Shown here one piece after another: positions 11,207 to 21,496 of a stretch of 64,000 nt of DNA. The stretch comes from Mycocentrospora acerina (Eukaryota > Ascomycota > Dothideomycetes > Pleosporales): the NCBI GenBank assembly GCA_022701365.1, contig JAKUHH010000216.1:310001-374000 (forward strand), in the 5' to 3' direction. Position numbers and translations under genes: made by a program. Numbering within the stretch: position 1 is the first letter of the stretch; every line of letters starts with the position of its first letter. Under the pieces are notes generated by a model. It worked only from the letters and a program-made list of their open reading frames with translations. It was not told the DNA's origin and made no database searches.

Positions 11207-13974
11207 TCATGCCGGATCATCACATTTGCCTCGTCTACACATGTACACAGAAAAAATTGAGTAAACGACTCGCGACCTGTCTCCTCGGTAGTCGACCAGA
11301 AACGGACTTGCATGCTGTATCCCTCTCTCGCTAGTCAATATCGGGCCTTAGTCGCACCAACCTGCCCTGCTGATTGGCCACTCTAGCACCCAACCCCCAG
11401 TCATCGCCTCTCCTCCTCCAAACAACAACGACGAAATCGCGTGTATACTACCCTCACCATTCGCGTACCATGATTCTCACCTTGCATCCTGTCCTGGAAG
11501 GGCGCAAGCCACACCACTCACCCATCGCACGGAAAAATTGCTCGCACTATACGTTCCGTCAATCACAACTTCCGCTGCGGACTTGGCGACGGCAGCCTCG
11601 CAGGACCAAGAAAGTGCCAAGGCAGTGCATTGCGCGGAACAGCGTCAAGGTCATTTCTCCACGAATTCGACCCCAGATCTGCTTTGTTGGCGATGCAGTC
11701 TAACCGTTCAATGTGCAGTTACGCTAGAGGATACTATGCGGGGTTGGTGGGCTGTGAGGGAATGTTCCTGGGGAGATTCCGGAAGATTGGGCGCCGTAAG
11801 GAGGGATCTTCCGGTCATTTCTTTCTTCTTGAAGGAGGGATTGAAGGATGTGGGTCGGGTGAGAGTATGTTTGGGAAGATATATGTCATGGGAGTCAAAA
11901 TGATGGTGAGCTTGTCCATGGTAATGACTATTATAGAGCCCATATGTACCCATCATCCTGTCCATTCTACTTCAATTTCTTGGTCAGTAGCTCGATTCCC
12001 AAAAGGTACCCACCAGAATATTCATCTGCCCTTTTCCTCTGGCTGGTGGCAATCCAAGTTTGATTTCACCGCTCCACACGCCCATGTGGCACGGTCTCTA
12101 TATTGAAATCCGCGGAAATAATCACCGACCAGGATGTCCACAGCCGTGAAATGAATCCAGATTTAATCCCCGGGAAGCATTTTTTTGCTGTAAGTTATGT
12201 GGTAGCCTAGCTTTTGGGTCAAATTTGCTCTCACAACTTGTTTGTATCCGCAAATTTCAAGGCAAAAACTTGATTGACTATTTTTGCTTACAATCAGGTG
12301 TAGGAAATATGAAAACAGATGATTCATTGGATAGATCTTGATCTTGGCGATAACTTTAGGATACGATGGGGTCTTGAATCGCGATTCATACATTCATACC
12401 CTGATGGGTAGCCAGACAAGTAATGTCAAAAACGACACTTGATTAGCTTTTCCATGCAAAAGCTGATTGAAGAAAGATACATATATGTGTTATGTCTTTG
12501 CTGCTGGAGAAATCTACCGGTCAAACGTCCAGTATTTCCTAAATCCGCCTCTATTTTGTAGTTCTTGTCATTCTTTTTTTCGGGTTTTGTCATTTCAGGG
12601 CCTGATTTTCAAACAGAAAAGTCTCCTCGGGAGACCAATCCCCTATTCTCGAAACCGCCCCGAACTTCCTCATTGTAGCTTCCAACCCACAAATTGCCCT
12701 TCGACAGCAATATATGACAACCCAAATCATAATTCATTCGTTTCTATTCCGTCTTTTGCACATTTTCTCCACAACGAATCCTTTCTTTCCTGCAATGCTG
12801 ATTCCACTATGAATATGGTAGGGAGGGGGAGCAACATATGCATCAACCGCGACTTCAATCAGACACTTACTCGTCATTACATCTTTGTGCAACCAAAGTC
12901 ATCTGTGGGTTAACAACAACTCGCAACTCTTCAAATAACTTGCCCGTGCGATCACACCCCACCAGCAATTCAACAGAATCCGAGACGCGTTACGGAATCA
13001 ACTCAGCTTTGTCATGGATTCATCACACAGGAAAGAAGAAGACGAATTTTCAAGTATTATGCATGGAGAATAACTAGACAGCAGATGAGATTACCAGTTA
13101 AACGGCAGCAAGGAGTTAGTTGTACACAAAATGGATATACACACATTTCAACACAGTCATTCTCCCTAGTCGGTAAGGTTCCAACCCACGAGGATGTTCA
13201 GACGATTAAAGATTGAAAAGTAAGTTGAGATGGAAATATATTGAAGGGTTGAAAGTCTGATATACAAAAATAAAAGAGACTCTTCCTTTCAAAGGACATC
13301 AAGAAACGAAGGATCAAAACCAACAACAGCACTCGTATATTCACCAGAGAAGATAATTAATCGTAGCCTTCTCCGAAGCCTGTGTAGAACATTTCGCCGT
13401 CCTACCGCGCAAAAGAAAGACGAAAATAGAAATCGATGCAAATAAAATACCGTCAAAAAGTATACCTCTCTGACTTGTCTGTCGTAGAATCTTGACATCT
13501 TTGACGCGTAAATTGTTATAAGGCTCAGCATGGTCACTTATTAATCGACAATCTGCCATCCAACACAGCAATTCCCTAAATTTGCAAGTCTTGGAACACA
13601 GTCTTGGGATGGAATCTCTTAATCAAGGAAAACAAGGTAATGAAGTAGGAAAAGTGATGACATACATACAGACATACAGAAGCCAAGAAACACATTATTA
13701 AAAGCAGTTGTTCAAACAATAAGCATAATGGAACGATGGAGAGGAAATCAAATCCAACACTTCTCTCGACAATCCCGACATGAAAACCCATTCCTTTCTG
13801 CATCCAGTTTGAACACAAAGAAAAAGACATGTCAGTAACAGCACCAATAGTGTCAATAAGAATAATAGAAAAAAAAACACTTTCATCCAAGCCCCTTCTC
13901 CCTCCGCTAGCTAAACAACAAACTAATCAACAAACCAACGAATCAGATGCACCAGAAATTGGGTTATAATAGGG
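11207..13974. other. Large non-coding stretch downstream of nothing recognisable
   Basis: About 2.8 kb with many short overlapping ORFs. Several longer ones (for example 11630-12106 + and 12467-12913 +) begin with TTG, not ATG, and show no family resemblance. From about 12.1 kb the DNA becomes A+T-rich. I see no transposase, reverse transcriptase, terminal repeat or RNA gene. Confidence 0.45.
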
Positions 13975-14655
13975 GGGTTAGTAAACATACATACATACAT
14001 ACATACATACATACATACATACATACATCTCCCATCCCACCCCATTCCATTCCATTCCATTCCATTCCATTCCATCCCACAAACATGACGAATCCACACC
14101 CAAAAAACCCCCCATTATTACTACTCAAAAGAAGAAGAAAGAAAAAAATATAATAAACCACACTACGAAAAATGCTGCAACCTCCCTCTCAAATCTACAG
14201 CAAGATATATTTATATATGTATATACATACATGACTAGAGGGAAATCAAAGGAGAGACGAGATGAGAAGAAAAGAAAAGAAAAGAAAAATGGTTATATCG
14301 AGTATAGTACAAGTCGCCTGATTTACTTGATTGAGCAGGAGGAGGAGGAGGAGGAGGAGGAGAAGAAGAAGGAGAGGGAATCTACCCTACCCTACTCTAT
14401 GCCCACATAGTGGAAAGGAGGAAAAAAATAGATAGAAAAATACAACAGTCAATATGTCCACGTGAAGTCGAGGGAAATTTTCATTATTATTGTTATTTTG
14501 TAGTAAATAAAAATAAAATAAAAATAAAAATGTAGTGGTAGTTAGTAAAGTATACATACACCTCTCAACGCCCAACTTTAAAAAAAACAAAACAACACAA
14601 AACACAGAGAGCGGGTATTAAACTACACAATAACAACAACAACAACAACAACCTA
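13975..14655. repeat. Cluster of simple-sequence repeats 3' of the M28-like gene
   Basis: Successive tracts are (CATA)n at about 13985-14028, (CCATT)n at 14042-14075, (AAAAG)n at 14269-14289, (GGA)n at 14337-14372, an AAAAT-rich tract near 14505-14530 and (ACA)n at 14632-14652. Six different short motifs within 0.7 kb is dense for this window. The tracts end about 90 bp before the stop codon at 14740, so some may lie in the 3' untranslated region of the neighbouring gene. Confidence 0.85.
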
Positions 14656-14739
14656 GTGCTTGTCTACCACTATTCTTTACTTCAACATCACTTGACACCA
14701 TTTCTTCTTGTCGTCTAAATTCCCAAGAGGTTCCATCAT

Positions 14740-17544
14740 CTACTTGCTCAGCCTGTCCACGGCATAATTAATCGCATCTGCCGACCTGTCAATGGCTTCT
14801 TTTGCAGCGGCCCAGTCTTGGCGCTCGATTGCTTCTCTCGCGAGGGGGAAGACGATGCCTTGGAGGCCGTTTTCCAGACTGGGCGCAAAGAGTGTGTGTT
14901 TGTATTGTGTGCGGTTGGGGAGCTGTAAAAAAAAAAGTGTATGTGTTAGTAGAGTCATGGTAGATGAGGAGAAGGAAGAATGGGAAAAGAGGAACAAAAA
15001 AATACGTACGCCGTACTGCCCGTCAACGACGGCCCCCCTCTTCCCGCCTTTCGCCTGCCCCTGTCCCTGCCCCTGGCGAGGCAGATCAAGTAGATCTGTT
15101 TCGAAGCGTGCTAACCGCGCATTGTGTGCAATCCGCTGCAGTGTCACGCCCTGTGTCTCGAATCCCCCAGCGCCGTATACTTGGTTGTACCAGGCTGTTT
15201 CCCAGCGTCCAAATACCTCGGCTTTTCCCTTGAATCCTGCCAGAGCATCCACCAGAGGCTGGAAGATGCCAATGTCGTAACCGGCCGTGGCCTTCTTTTC
15301 GGCAAAGTCGAGGAGCTCGCGGCCTTCGGACTGCATGTGGCGGGCGTAGGTGTCGAGCTTGAGGGTCATGATGGGTTCCTGGGCAAGCTGCAGGATGAGG
15401 AGGAGCAGGATCTGGGCGTGGAGCGCGTGGTAGGCAAAGTCTGGGTCAATGTACTTTTTCATCCAGTCGCGTGTGGCGAAGCAGGAGCCAGACATTGGGT
15501 TCACGCCATCTTCAGGGGATGCAAAGCCAAAGTCAAAGGACGAGGTGCCGGCAATGTTGGCAAAAGCAACATAATCAGAGCCCGCGCCCAGGGGCCCAAT
15601 CGCGGCGCCGTCGCGCTCCCAGATTTCTTTGAGGGTAATGTTCTCTCGGGGGTCGTTGAGCAGGCCCAGGGCGTGTGGCCAGGCATGGCCAAAGATGGGG
15701 GAGCCATTGGCCCAGAGCTTGGAGCCCGTGACGGCAACGTCGACGTTGAGGTAGGCAATGGCAGACTCGCGCAGACTGTCGACGTTTGCTTCGACGTATT
15801 CGGTGCTGCCGATGCGGTTGTACTCTCCAGCATCCCAGGACGCGAATTCAATGGTCCGCAGGGGCCGCCATCCTGCCGCGCGCAACTCGCCGAGGACACG
15901 CGCAACTTCGAGCATGACGGCGGTGCCGGAGCCTGGGTCGGCGGCGCCAAAGCACCAGCTGTCGCGGTGGTTTCCAATGATGATTTTGCGGGCGGGGTCC
16001 TCGATGCCGGTAATGGTGCCAAAGACGTTGGTAATGTGCTGCTGCTCGACCTCGTCCTGGGCGTTTTGCAGGTTGACCTGGGGCGACTTGTCCGGGTGGC
16101 CGGAGAACCACTTGTCGCCGACGTCGGGCACGCCGCCGGTCCACTCGGGGGGCAGCTCCTCGCCGATGCCCTGCAGCGACTTGAGCAGCTTCTGGGCGTT
16201 CTTCCACGACAGCGGCAGGCTGGGGATGCGGGGGAGCGCGGGGTTGTTGTCCTTGGAGATGCGGTCGGCCTTTTGCGTGCTGGCGGTGCCGGGGGTCAGG
16301 ACGTCGCCCATGATGATGTTGGTCTGGGCGACGGAGCCGCGCTGGACGCTCTGGCCGGGCCGCCACTTGCCGTCGGGCCACGGGTTGCCCTTTTTGAAGC
16401 CGTCGTCGGCGGGGTCCGAGTAGACGAGCACGCCGGCGACGCCCGCGTCCTGGGCGGCGCGGACCTTGGCGGCGAGGTCGGGCTGGGTGCCGCGGTAGCG
16501 ACACAGGGCAATGGCGCCCCGGACGTCGAGCTCGCTGTCCCACAGGCGCTTGAAGTCGGCGCGGTCGCAGTAGTTGACGTACAGCAGCGGGCCGGTGACG
16601 TTGCCGGCGGCGGACAGGGCGTGGAAGGCGCTGGTCTGGGCGCGGGGCGGGTTGAAGACGGCGGCCTCCTCGAGCTTGGCCTCCCAGGCCTTGTCGGGCG
16701 GGTGGACAATGGCCAGGCGGCGGCCGTCGGGGCGCGGGAAGTTCATGTAGACGTAGTGGTCGTCGTGCGTGTACGTGTCCAGGCCCGCGTCCTTGAACTT
16801 GCCCTCGATCCACTGGCCGAGCACGTAGCTGCCCTCGGTGCCGCCCAGGTGGTCGTAGCTGGTCAGGTACTCGTGGCTCTTCTCGATGCGCCAGGCCTCG
16901 GTGCTCTGCAGCGCCGTCTGGCGCACCCACTCGGGGTTGAAGGGCGTGCCGAAGCCGGCGCCCATGGGCACCACCTCGCTGACCACCAGCACGTACAGCA
17001 GCCCGATGATGACCACCAGCCCGCACAGCCGCGCGACCACCGCCCACCCCGGCCGGTACTCGTCGGGGATCGTCGGCAGCCGCTGCCGCACGTACGTCGT
17101 GTCGGGCCAGGGGATGTGCAGGTGCAGCCGCCAGCGCGGGAGCCGCAGCTTGCCGTACCACCGCTTCGCCGCGCCGAGCCCGCCGCCTCTGCTGCGGTTG
17201 CGCCGCGCGCGCCCGTCGTCGGCGGCCTCGGGGTCGAGAATGTCCATCTCCTCCATGGTCTGGCGCAGGGCGGTGTCGTCCGAGTCGCGCACGGGGCTGC
17301 CCAGCTGCGAGTCGCCGTCGTCGTCGTCGTCTACCGACTGCACCGACGGCGGGTGGTAGTAGCCATTGCGGCGCCGGCCCTCGGACTGCACCTGCGTGTC
17401 GGGCGAGAGCAGGCCCTGCCGCTCGGCGTCGTCGCTGGCTTCATTGGGGCCGCGGCGCGTGGGCGGCGCCGAGGATGTGGCTTCTTCGTACGACGGGATC
17501 GGCGGGTTTTCGACGGGTTCGTAGGCGTGTTTTTCGTCGGGCAT
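14740..17544 (-). CDS. Glutamate carboxypeptidase II/transferrin-receptor-like membrane protein (M28 family, probably catalytically inactive)
   Basis: Two exons: 17544-15010 and 14922-14740, giving 905 aa. Start chosen at MPDEKHAYEPVENPP; a longer frame upstream is only low-complexity His/Pro and Cys/Arg repeat. Layout: acidic cytoplasmic N-terminus with a poly-Asp run, one membrane segment (VVARLCGLVVIIGLLYVLVV), a PA domain, an M28 peptidase domain, and a C-terminal dimerisation domain. Retained zinc-site residues are GNHRDSW (His), AADPGSG (Asp), E574 in WDAGEY and NVD (Asp). Missing are the general-base Glu (G573 in WDAGEYN, normally WDAEE) and the last zinc His (G686 in NPMSGSCF, aligned to YHS of human GCPII). 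Relatives include yeast Vps70/Tre1, which act in vacuolar sorting or ubiquitin-ligase recruitment. The coding DNA is strikingly G+C-rich compared with neighbours. The 87 nt intron has a TACTAAC branch site and no in-frame stop. Confidence 0.88.
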   Translation of the reverse strand: MPDEKHAYEPVENPPIPSYEEATSSAPPTRRGPNEASDDAERQGLLSPDTQVQSEGRRRNGYYHPPSVQSVDDDDDGDSQLGSPVRDSDDTALRQTMEEMDILDPEAADDGRARRNRSRGGGLGAAKRWYGKLRLPRWRLHLHIPWPDTTYVRQRLPTIPDEYRPGWAVVARLCGLVVIIGLLYVLVVSEVVPMGAGFGTPFNPEWVRQTALQSTEAWRIEKSHEYLTSYDHLGGTEGSYVLGQWIEGKFKDAGLDTYTHDDHYVYMNFPRPDGRRLAIVHPPDKAWEAKLEEAAVFNPPRAQTSAFHALSAAGNVTGPLLYVNYCDRADFKRLWDSELDVRGAIALCRYRGTQPDLAAKVRAAQDAGVAGVLVYSDPADDGFKKGNPWPDGKWRPGQSVQRGSVAQTNIIMGDVLTPGTASTQKADRISKDNNPALPRIPSLPLSWKNAQKLLKSLQGIGEELPPEWTGGVPDVGDKWFSGHPDKSPQVNLQNAQDEVEQQHITNVFGTITGIEDPARKIIIGNHRDSWCFGAADPGSGTAVMLEVARVLGELRAAGWRPLRTIEFASWDAGEYNRIGSTEYVEANVDSLRESAIAYLNVDVAVTGSKLWANGSPIFGHAWPHALGLLNDPRENITLKEIWERDGAAIGPLGAGSDYVAFANIAGTSSFDFGFASPEDGVNPMSGSCFATRDWMKKYIDPDFAYHALHAQILLLLILQLAQEPIMTLKLDTYARHMQSEGRELLDFAEKKATAGYDIGIFQPLVDALAGFKGKAEVFGRWETAWYNQVYGAGGFETQGVTLQRIAHNARLARFETDLLDLPRQGQGQGQAKGGKRGAVVDGQYGVRIFLFLFSHSSFSSSTMTLLTHTLFFLQLPNRTQYKHTLFAPSLENGLQGIVFPLAREAIERQDWAAAKEAIDRSADAINYAVDRLSK

Positions 17545-17555
17545 GGCTGGCGCCG

Positions 17556-17619
17556 GGGAGGGGCGTGGGTGCGGGTGTGGGTGTGGGTGTGGGTGCGGGT
17601 GCGGGTGCTGAAGGGGGGG
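17556..17619 (+). repeat. G-rich (GGGTGC/GGGTGT)n tract, potential G-quadruplex
   Basis: The + strand carries eight or more GGG runs spaced by three bases just 12-75 bp upstream of the M28-like start (gene on - strand, so the mRNA would be C-rich). This fits the classical G3N1-7 quadruplex pattern. It is adjacent to a (CGGCAA/CGACAA)n tract at about 17640-17670. It lies in the promoter or 5' leader. Confidence 0.75.
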
Positions 17620-18274
17620 CGGTTTGGCCGCGGGAATGCGGCAACGGCAACGACAACGGCAACGGCAGCGGCGAGATGGGGGCGTTATTGGTTGCACACG
17701 GCCATTGTGGTGGGCTGGGCGAGAGTGGGGGGAGGAAGTCGAGGGAGAGAACCAAGAGGTGCGTGTCGTGGGGGAATGCTGCACGGCGTCACGTCCGCCA
17801 TGCCATGTCGTGTCCTACCAGGAGCGCGAGCTCACGGCACCGTTGGTCCGTCTTGTGTGCACCAGGGCGGAGCGGAGACGGGGGCCCAGCCTTGGTATGC
17901 TGAGACGGTCGCCGCAACGCAACCGTCGCACCACGGACGATGGGTGTATACTTTGAGACGTGAATATATCTACATGTTTGTATATGTTGAGACACGTGTA
18001 TGCATTCTTGCACGGCTAGCACATTCAGACACGTGCATACACCCACGCACCGCTGGCACATTCAGACACGCATGCACACGAGCACGTGATCAACATCTAC
18101 TCTACTTGTACCTCAACACAGCATGAACATGGCATTGACATGGTATTAATACGGCATGAATATAGCATTAGTACAGAATAAACACAGCATGAACATGGCA
18201 TCAACACAACATCAACAAGGCATCCACACAATATCAACACAACATTAACATGGCATTAACAAAAATACCAACGC
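17620..18274. other. Intergenic with imperfect repeats
   Basis: This is the upstream region of the M28-like gene and the downstream flank of the SDR gene. At 17990-18085 the words GCACATTCAGACACG and ACACGTGCATACAC recur imperfectly. At 18118-18266 a degenerate 10-11 bp unit (AACATGGCAT, CAACACAACAT) is repeated about a dozen times. No gene. Confidence 0.55.
18118..18266. repeat. Degenerate short tandem repeat (AACATGGCAT-like)
   Basis: Variants such as GAACATGGCAT, GACATGGTAT, TACGGCATGA and CAACACAACAT follow each other head to tail up to the 3' end of the SDR gene (stop at 18275). Unit drift suggests an old minisatellite. Confidence 0.6.
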
Positions 18275-19512
18275 CTACATCATCCGCCCGCCCGTCACTT
18301 TAATCGTCTCGCCATTCACGTAGCTAAACAGCGGGCTTGCAACCGCCAGCACCGCGCTCGCTGCCTCGGTCGCCGATCCAGGCCGCCTCAGAGGAATGTC
18401 TGCATGCTCCTCTCCCGCCGGGGCTGCCTTTTGCGCCGACGGTATGCCCAGCGCCACCTTTTCTCCATCTGCCGTCGTGATGAACGCGCCCTTTTCCTTG
18501 GCCGCCGTGAGACGCGTCTGGATGAAGCCAAACGCCACCGTGTTGGCGCGCACGCCAAACTGCGGGCCCCATCTGCACAAACACACACACGTCAGTACAA
18601 GTATAGGCACGACAATGGCAGGTAAAAACATGAATGAAAAGAAAAAAAAACATACTCCTTTGCAATCGTCTTGGTCACACCCTGAATCCCCGCCTTGGCC
18701 AGCGCATAGTTGATCTGCCCTGCATTTCCGTGCACTCCGCTCGTGCTAGAAATGTTGATAATGTTCCTGGGCTCGCCGTCCTTGACGCGAAAGTATGGTG
18801 CCGCCGCACGCACAATCTTGAACGGTGCCGTAGCATGCAGGTCTACAATCGTGTGCCACTGCTTGTCTGACATTTTGTGAATCACCCCGTCCCACGTGTA
18901 TCCTGCATTGTTGACAATAATGTGGATCTTGCCGTTGCCAAACTCGGCCGCTTTGGCAATCAGCGTCTTGATGTATGCGTCGTCGAGCACATCGCCTGCC
19001 ACGGCAATGGCTGATCCGCCAGACGAGTTGATTGCTGCTGCTACAGCATCGGCTTTTTCTGGTGGGATATTAATACCCATTCACATGTTGTTGTTGTCGT
19101 TGAAATATACTTGAAGGAATACAAGACAAGTAAAGAACTGTACAAACAATGAAGAAACAAACAGCAAAACACAAACTGTACAAATAATGAAGAAACAAAC
19201 AGCAAAATACAAACTGCACGAACAATGAAGAAATAAACAGCAAAACACAAATGTCATACAGCCTGTATAACAATAAAAAAACAAACAGTGAAGAAATAAA
19301 GAGGAAAGCAAAGAGAAAAGAACAAAAGAATACTCACTCCCATCCACATCAGCAACCACCACCTTGGCCCCCTCATTCGCAAACAACCTCGCCGTCTCCG
19401 CCCCAATCCCCTGCCCAGACCCCGTAATAATCGCCACCTGCCCAGCCAACATGCCCTTGGGATAGTTCAAATGGCCAGCAATCTGCTCCACACGCTTGTT
19501 GGAAGTCGCCAT
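18275..19512 (-). CDS. Short-chain dehydrogenase/reductase (FabG-like 3-oxoacyl reductase family)
   Basis: Three exons: 19512-19338, 19058-18656 and 18572-18275, giving 291 aa. Classical SDR signatures are present: TGSGQGIG cofactor loop, VVADVDG after the second strand (acidic tip, suggesting NAD preference), NNAG, catalytic Ser in ISSTSG with Y-x3-K in INYALAKAG, and a C-terminal VTGGRMM as in FabG proteins. The reaction is reversible oxidation of a hydroxy/keto group; the substrate is not predictable. The N-terminus MATSNKRVEQIAGHLNYP is an extension typical of fungal members. Intron 1 is unusually long (279 nt) and holds a 38 bp tandem repeat. Intron 2 is 83 nt. Splice phases (1 and 2) restore the expected DVDG-KKAD and KEWGPQFG junctions. 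Confidence 0.9.
19139..19252. repeat. 38 bp minisatellite, three copies, inside SDR intron 1
   Basis: The unit starts TGTACAAACAATGAAGAAAC and ends GCAAAACACAAAC. Copies 1 and 2 differ at a couple of bases, and copy 3 is slightly more diverged. A fourth, degraded copy may follow to about 19310. It lies wholly within the 19337-19059 intron and explains its length. Confidence 0.85.
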
Positions 19513-20465
19513 CTTTATAAATGTTTCTGTTCTTTTCTCTTCTCTTCCTTTTCTCTTTTCAATCCAATTCAATTCAATTCAATCCAGTATACACAACAAC
19601 AGTACAGTAATGGTCAGAGTAAAAAAAGGGAGATATAATGGAGTGAAATGAGATGAGATGAGATGAACTGGAATGGAATGGAATACAAACTGCGCGGCAA
19701 ATGCGGAGTAAGCCAACTAACTAGCTAATCCCCGAATAACCCCATGTTTTTTCGCGTCTACCAAAATGCCGAGGCTCACCCACCCACCCACTCACCATTG
19801 CCATCCGCCTCTTCGGCCTGACTCGACAACAACAACTACTACTACAACGTTGCCGACTACAAGGGGTTTTTTTTTGCGGCTAGAATACCCACTGTTGTAG
19901 TTGGATGGATTGATATGCGGCGAGTGTGTAGGAATCTAGTCATCGCAAGTAGCCGAGCAAGAAAGTAAGTAAGTTGTTGTCGTTGTCGTTGGCGAGTTGG
20001 TTTGCATTGTACCGAGGTTGAGCGAGTGAGTGAAATGACGTCGATGAACAAATCCCTCGCTCACTCAATCATCCGGAGAGTACCTACCTAGTCCAGCGAA
20101 GAATATCTCAATCTACCACATATATATATACATACACACAATCTAAAGAGGTGTGTGTGTTTGTGTCTAAAGGAGATTCCACAAAATATACTAGTATCAT
20201 ATACATCTTCGTGACATTTCTCGCGTCCATCTAGCAAGTGACCCTCCATCCTCACAACGCCATACACACACACCCATCAACTTCCACTTCCACCAAACCC
20301 AAAACACCAAAGCCATCATGCAATACCATGCTATCAACCAAAAAAAATATATATATAATACAACGCTATCAACACAAAGAAAAAAATACCAAAAAAAACA
20401 TGATACAATACCATGCATGTTATTAACCCCAAAACAAACAGACAAATAAACAAATAAACAAAAAC
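19513..20465. other. Intergenic: SDR promoter and RTF2 3' flank
   Basis: About 950 bp containing short A/T-rich and purine-rich simple sequence (AGATGAGATGAG at 19650, CCCACCCACTCACC at 19780, ACAACAACTACTACTACAAC at 19827, CACACACA near 20135 and 20268). No coding or RNA gene recognised. Confidence 0.45.
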
Positions 20466-21496
20466 TCACTTCTTCCCAATGCTAAACCCCCTCGTCATAT
20501 AATCCGCACTATTCCCCATACTAGGCTTACTCTCCTTGTCATGAAACAAACTCTTCACATTATCATTCTGCCCCAACTTCCGCCTCTTATTCCTCGCTTC
20601 TTGCTCCTCCAGAACCTTTTTCGTCAACGACGCCGTTGCAGAGTTCTTAATCCCATTACTACTGTTATTGTTAATAGAAATAGTATGCTTTTTCTCCTTT
20701 TTGGCCTTTTCATCTTCGTCTGAGGCTTTTCTAGTCTCGTCCTTGTTCTTGCGCTTCTTGCTACCCGGCGCTTTCTTGAGCGCGTGCGTAAGGCCCTTTT
20801 CTCGTAGCGTCTTGATGCGGAGGCTTAACCGTGCGATATCGGTTGGAATAGTAGGGAGAATGGGAATAATGTCGTTTTCCGCATAAGGCTCATTGCACTG
20901 CGGGTTTTGTCAGTATGCATGCATATAATCTGGCAGCGCGGGTGAAAAAGGTTCAAGAAAACAAAACAAAAAAAAATACGTACCGTCAGACATCCACCGC
21001 CTTTAATCTCTCTGACAACGCTTCCCGCAAATGCATGTCCACAGGGGACAATATAGCATGCCTTTGTCCCCGGTCCCAACACCGTCCCTGTGATGGAGCA
21101 CACCCACTTCTCTCCCCTGCCCTTCTCTGCTTCCTCTGCTTCCTCGACAATCTCAAACTTCACCTCGACAACATCCTTCAATCCCTTGACCCTATCCCCC
21201 ACACATCCCAATCCTCCCTCGTCATCACCCGTCACTCGCCCAATCTTGCCCATTTCCTCCTTGTCCCTCCCTTCCTCCATCAACAAGAACTCAATCACAG
21301 AGTCTTTATTATACAGCACTCCCGCCGCATCGCTGACCACGGGCCGTGCGAGCGGTTTGCGCGAAAGTGGGTCGATGGACCATGCATATTCTTGCTGTTC
21401 GGTTTGCGCCTCTTTGACTTGAGCCGTAGTGAGCGCCTTGGCGGCTTCTTTGACAAGTTCGCTGCGCTTGGGGATGCTGCCACCGTCGTTACCCAT
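20466..21496 (-). CDS. RTF2: Replication termination factor 2
   Basis: Two exons: 21496-20984 and 20897-20466, giving 314 aa. The N-terminus MGNDGGSIPKRSELVKEA is the hallmark of Rtf2, followed by a RING-like fold: WSIDPLSRKPLARPVV, LYNKDSVIEFL, then WVCSITGTVLG, CYIVPCGHAFAGSVV and CNEPYAENDIIPILP. The C-terminal third is lysine-rich and disordered (KKAPGSKKRKNKD, KKEKKHTI). In fission yeast Rtf2 stabilises paused replication forks and affects splicing; in man RTF2 is removed from stalled forks by the proteasome. The 86 nt intron sits between the RING-like halves. Two zinc-type cysteine positions of a true RING are absent, as is usual in this family. Confidence 0.92.

Noticed and set aside
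12467..12913. 148-codon + strand frame
   Set aside because: Begins with TTG, lies in A+T-rich DNA, no family resemblance.
17556..17619. Telomere-like sequence
   Set aside because: Units are GGGTGT/GGGTGC, not the fungal TTAGGG repeat, and the tract lies inside a gene leader with genes on both sides.
17545..17784. N-terminal extension of the M28-like protein (His-Pro and Cys-Arg repeats)
   Set aside because: The text is a translation of the G-rich simple repeat and has no counterpart in the family; MPDEKHAY is the natural start.
15124..18126. A 1000-codon open frame on the + strand opposite the M28-like gene
   Set aside because: It mirrors the G+C-rich codons of the real gene, has Gly/Val/Ala/Arg-rich low-complexity text, no domain, and runs on through intergenic repeats.
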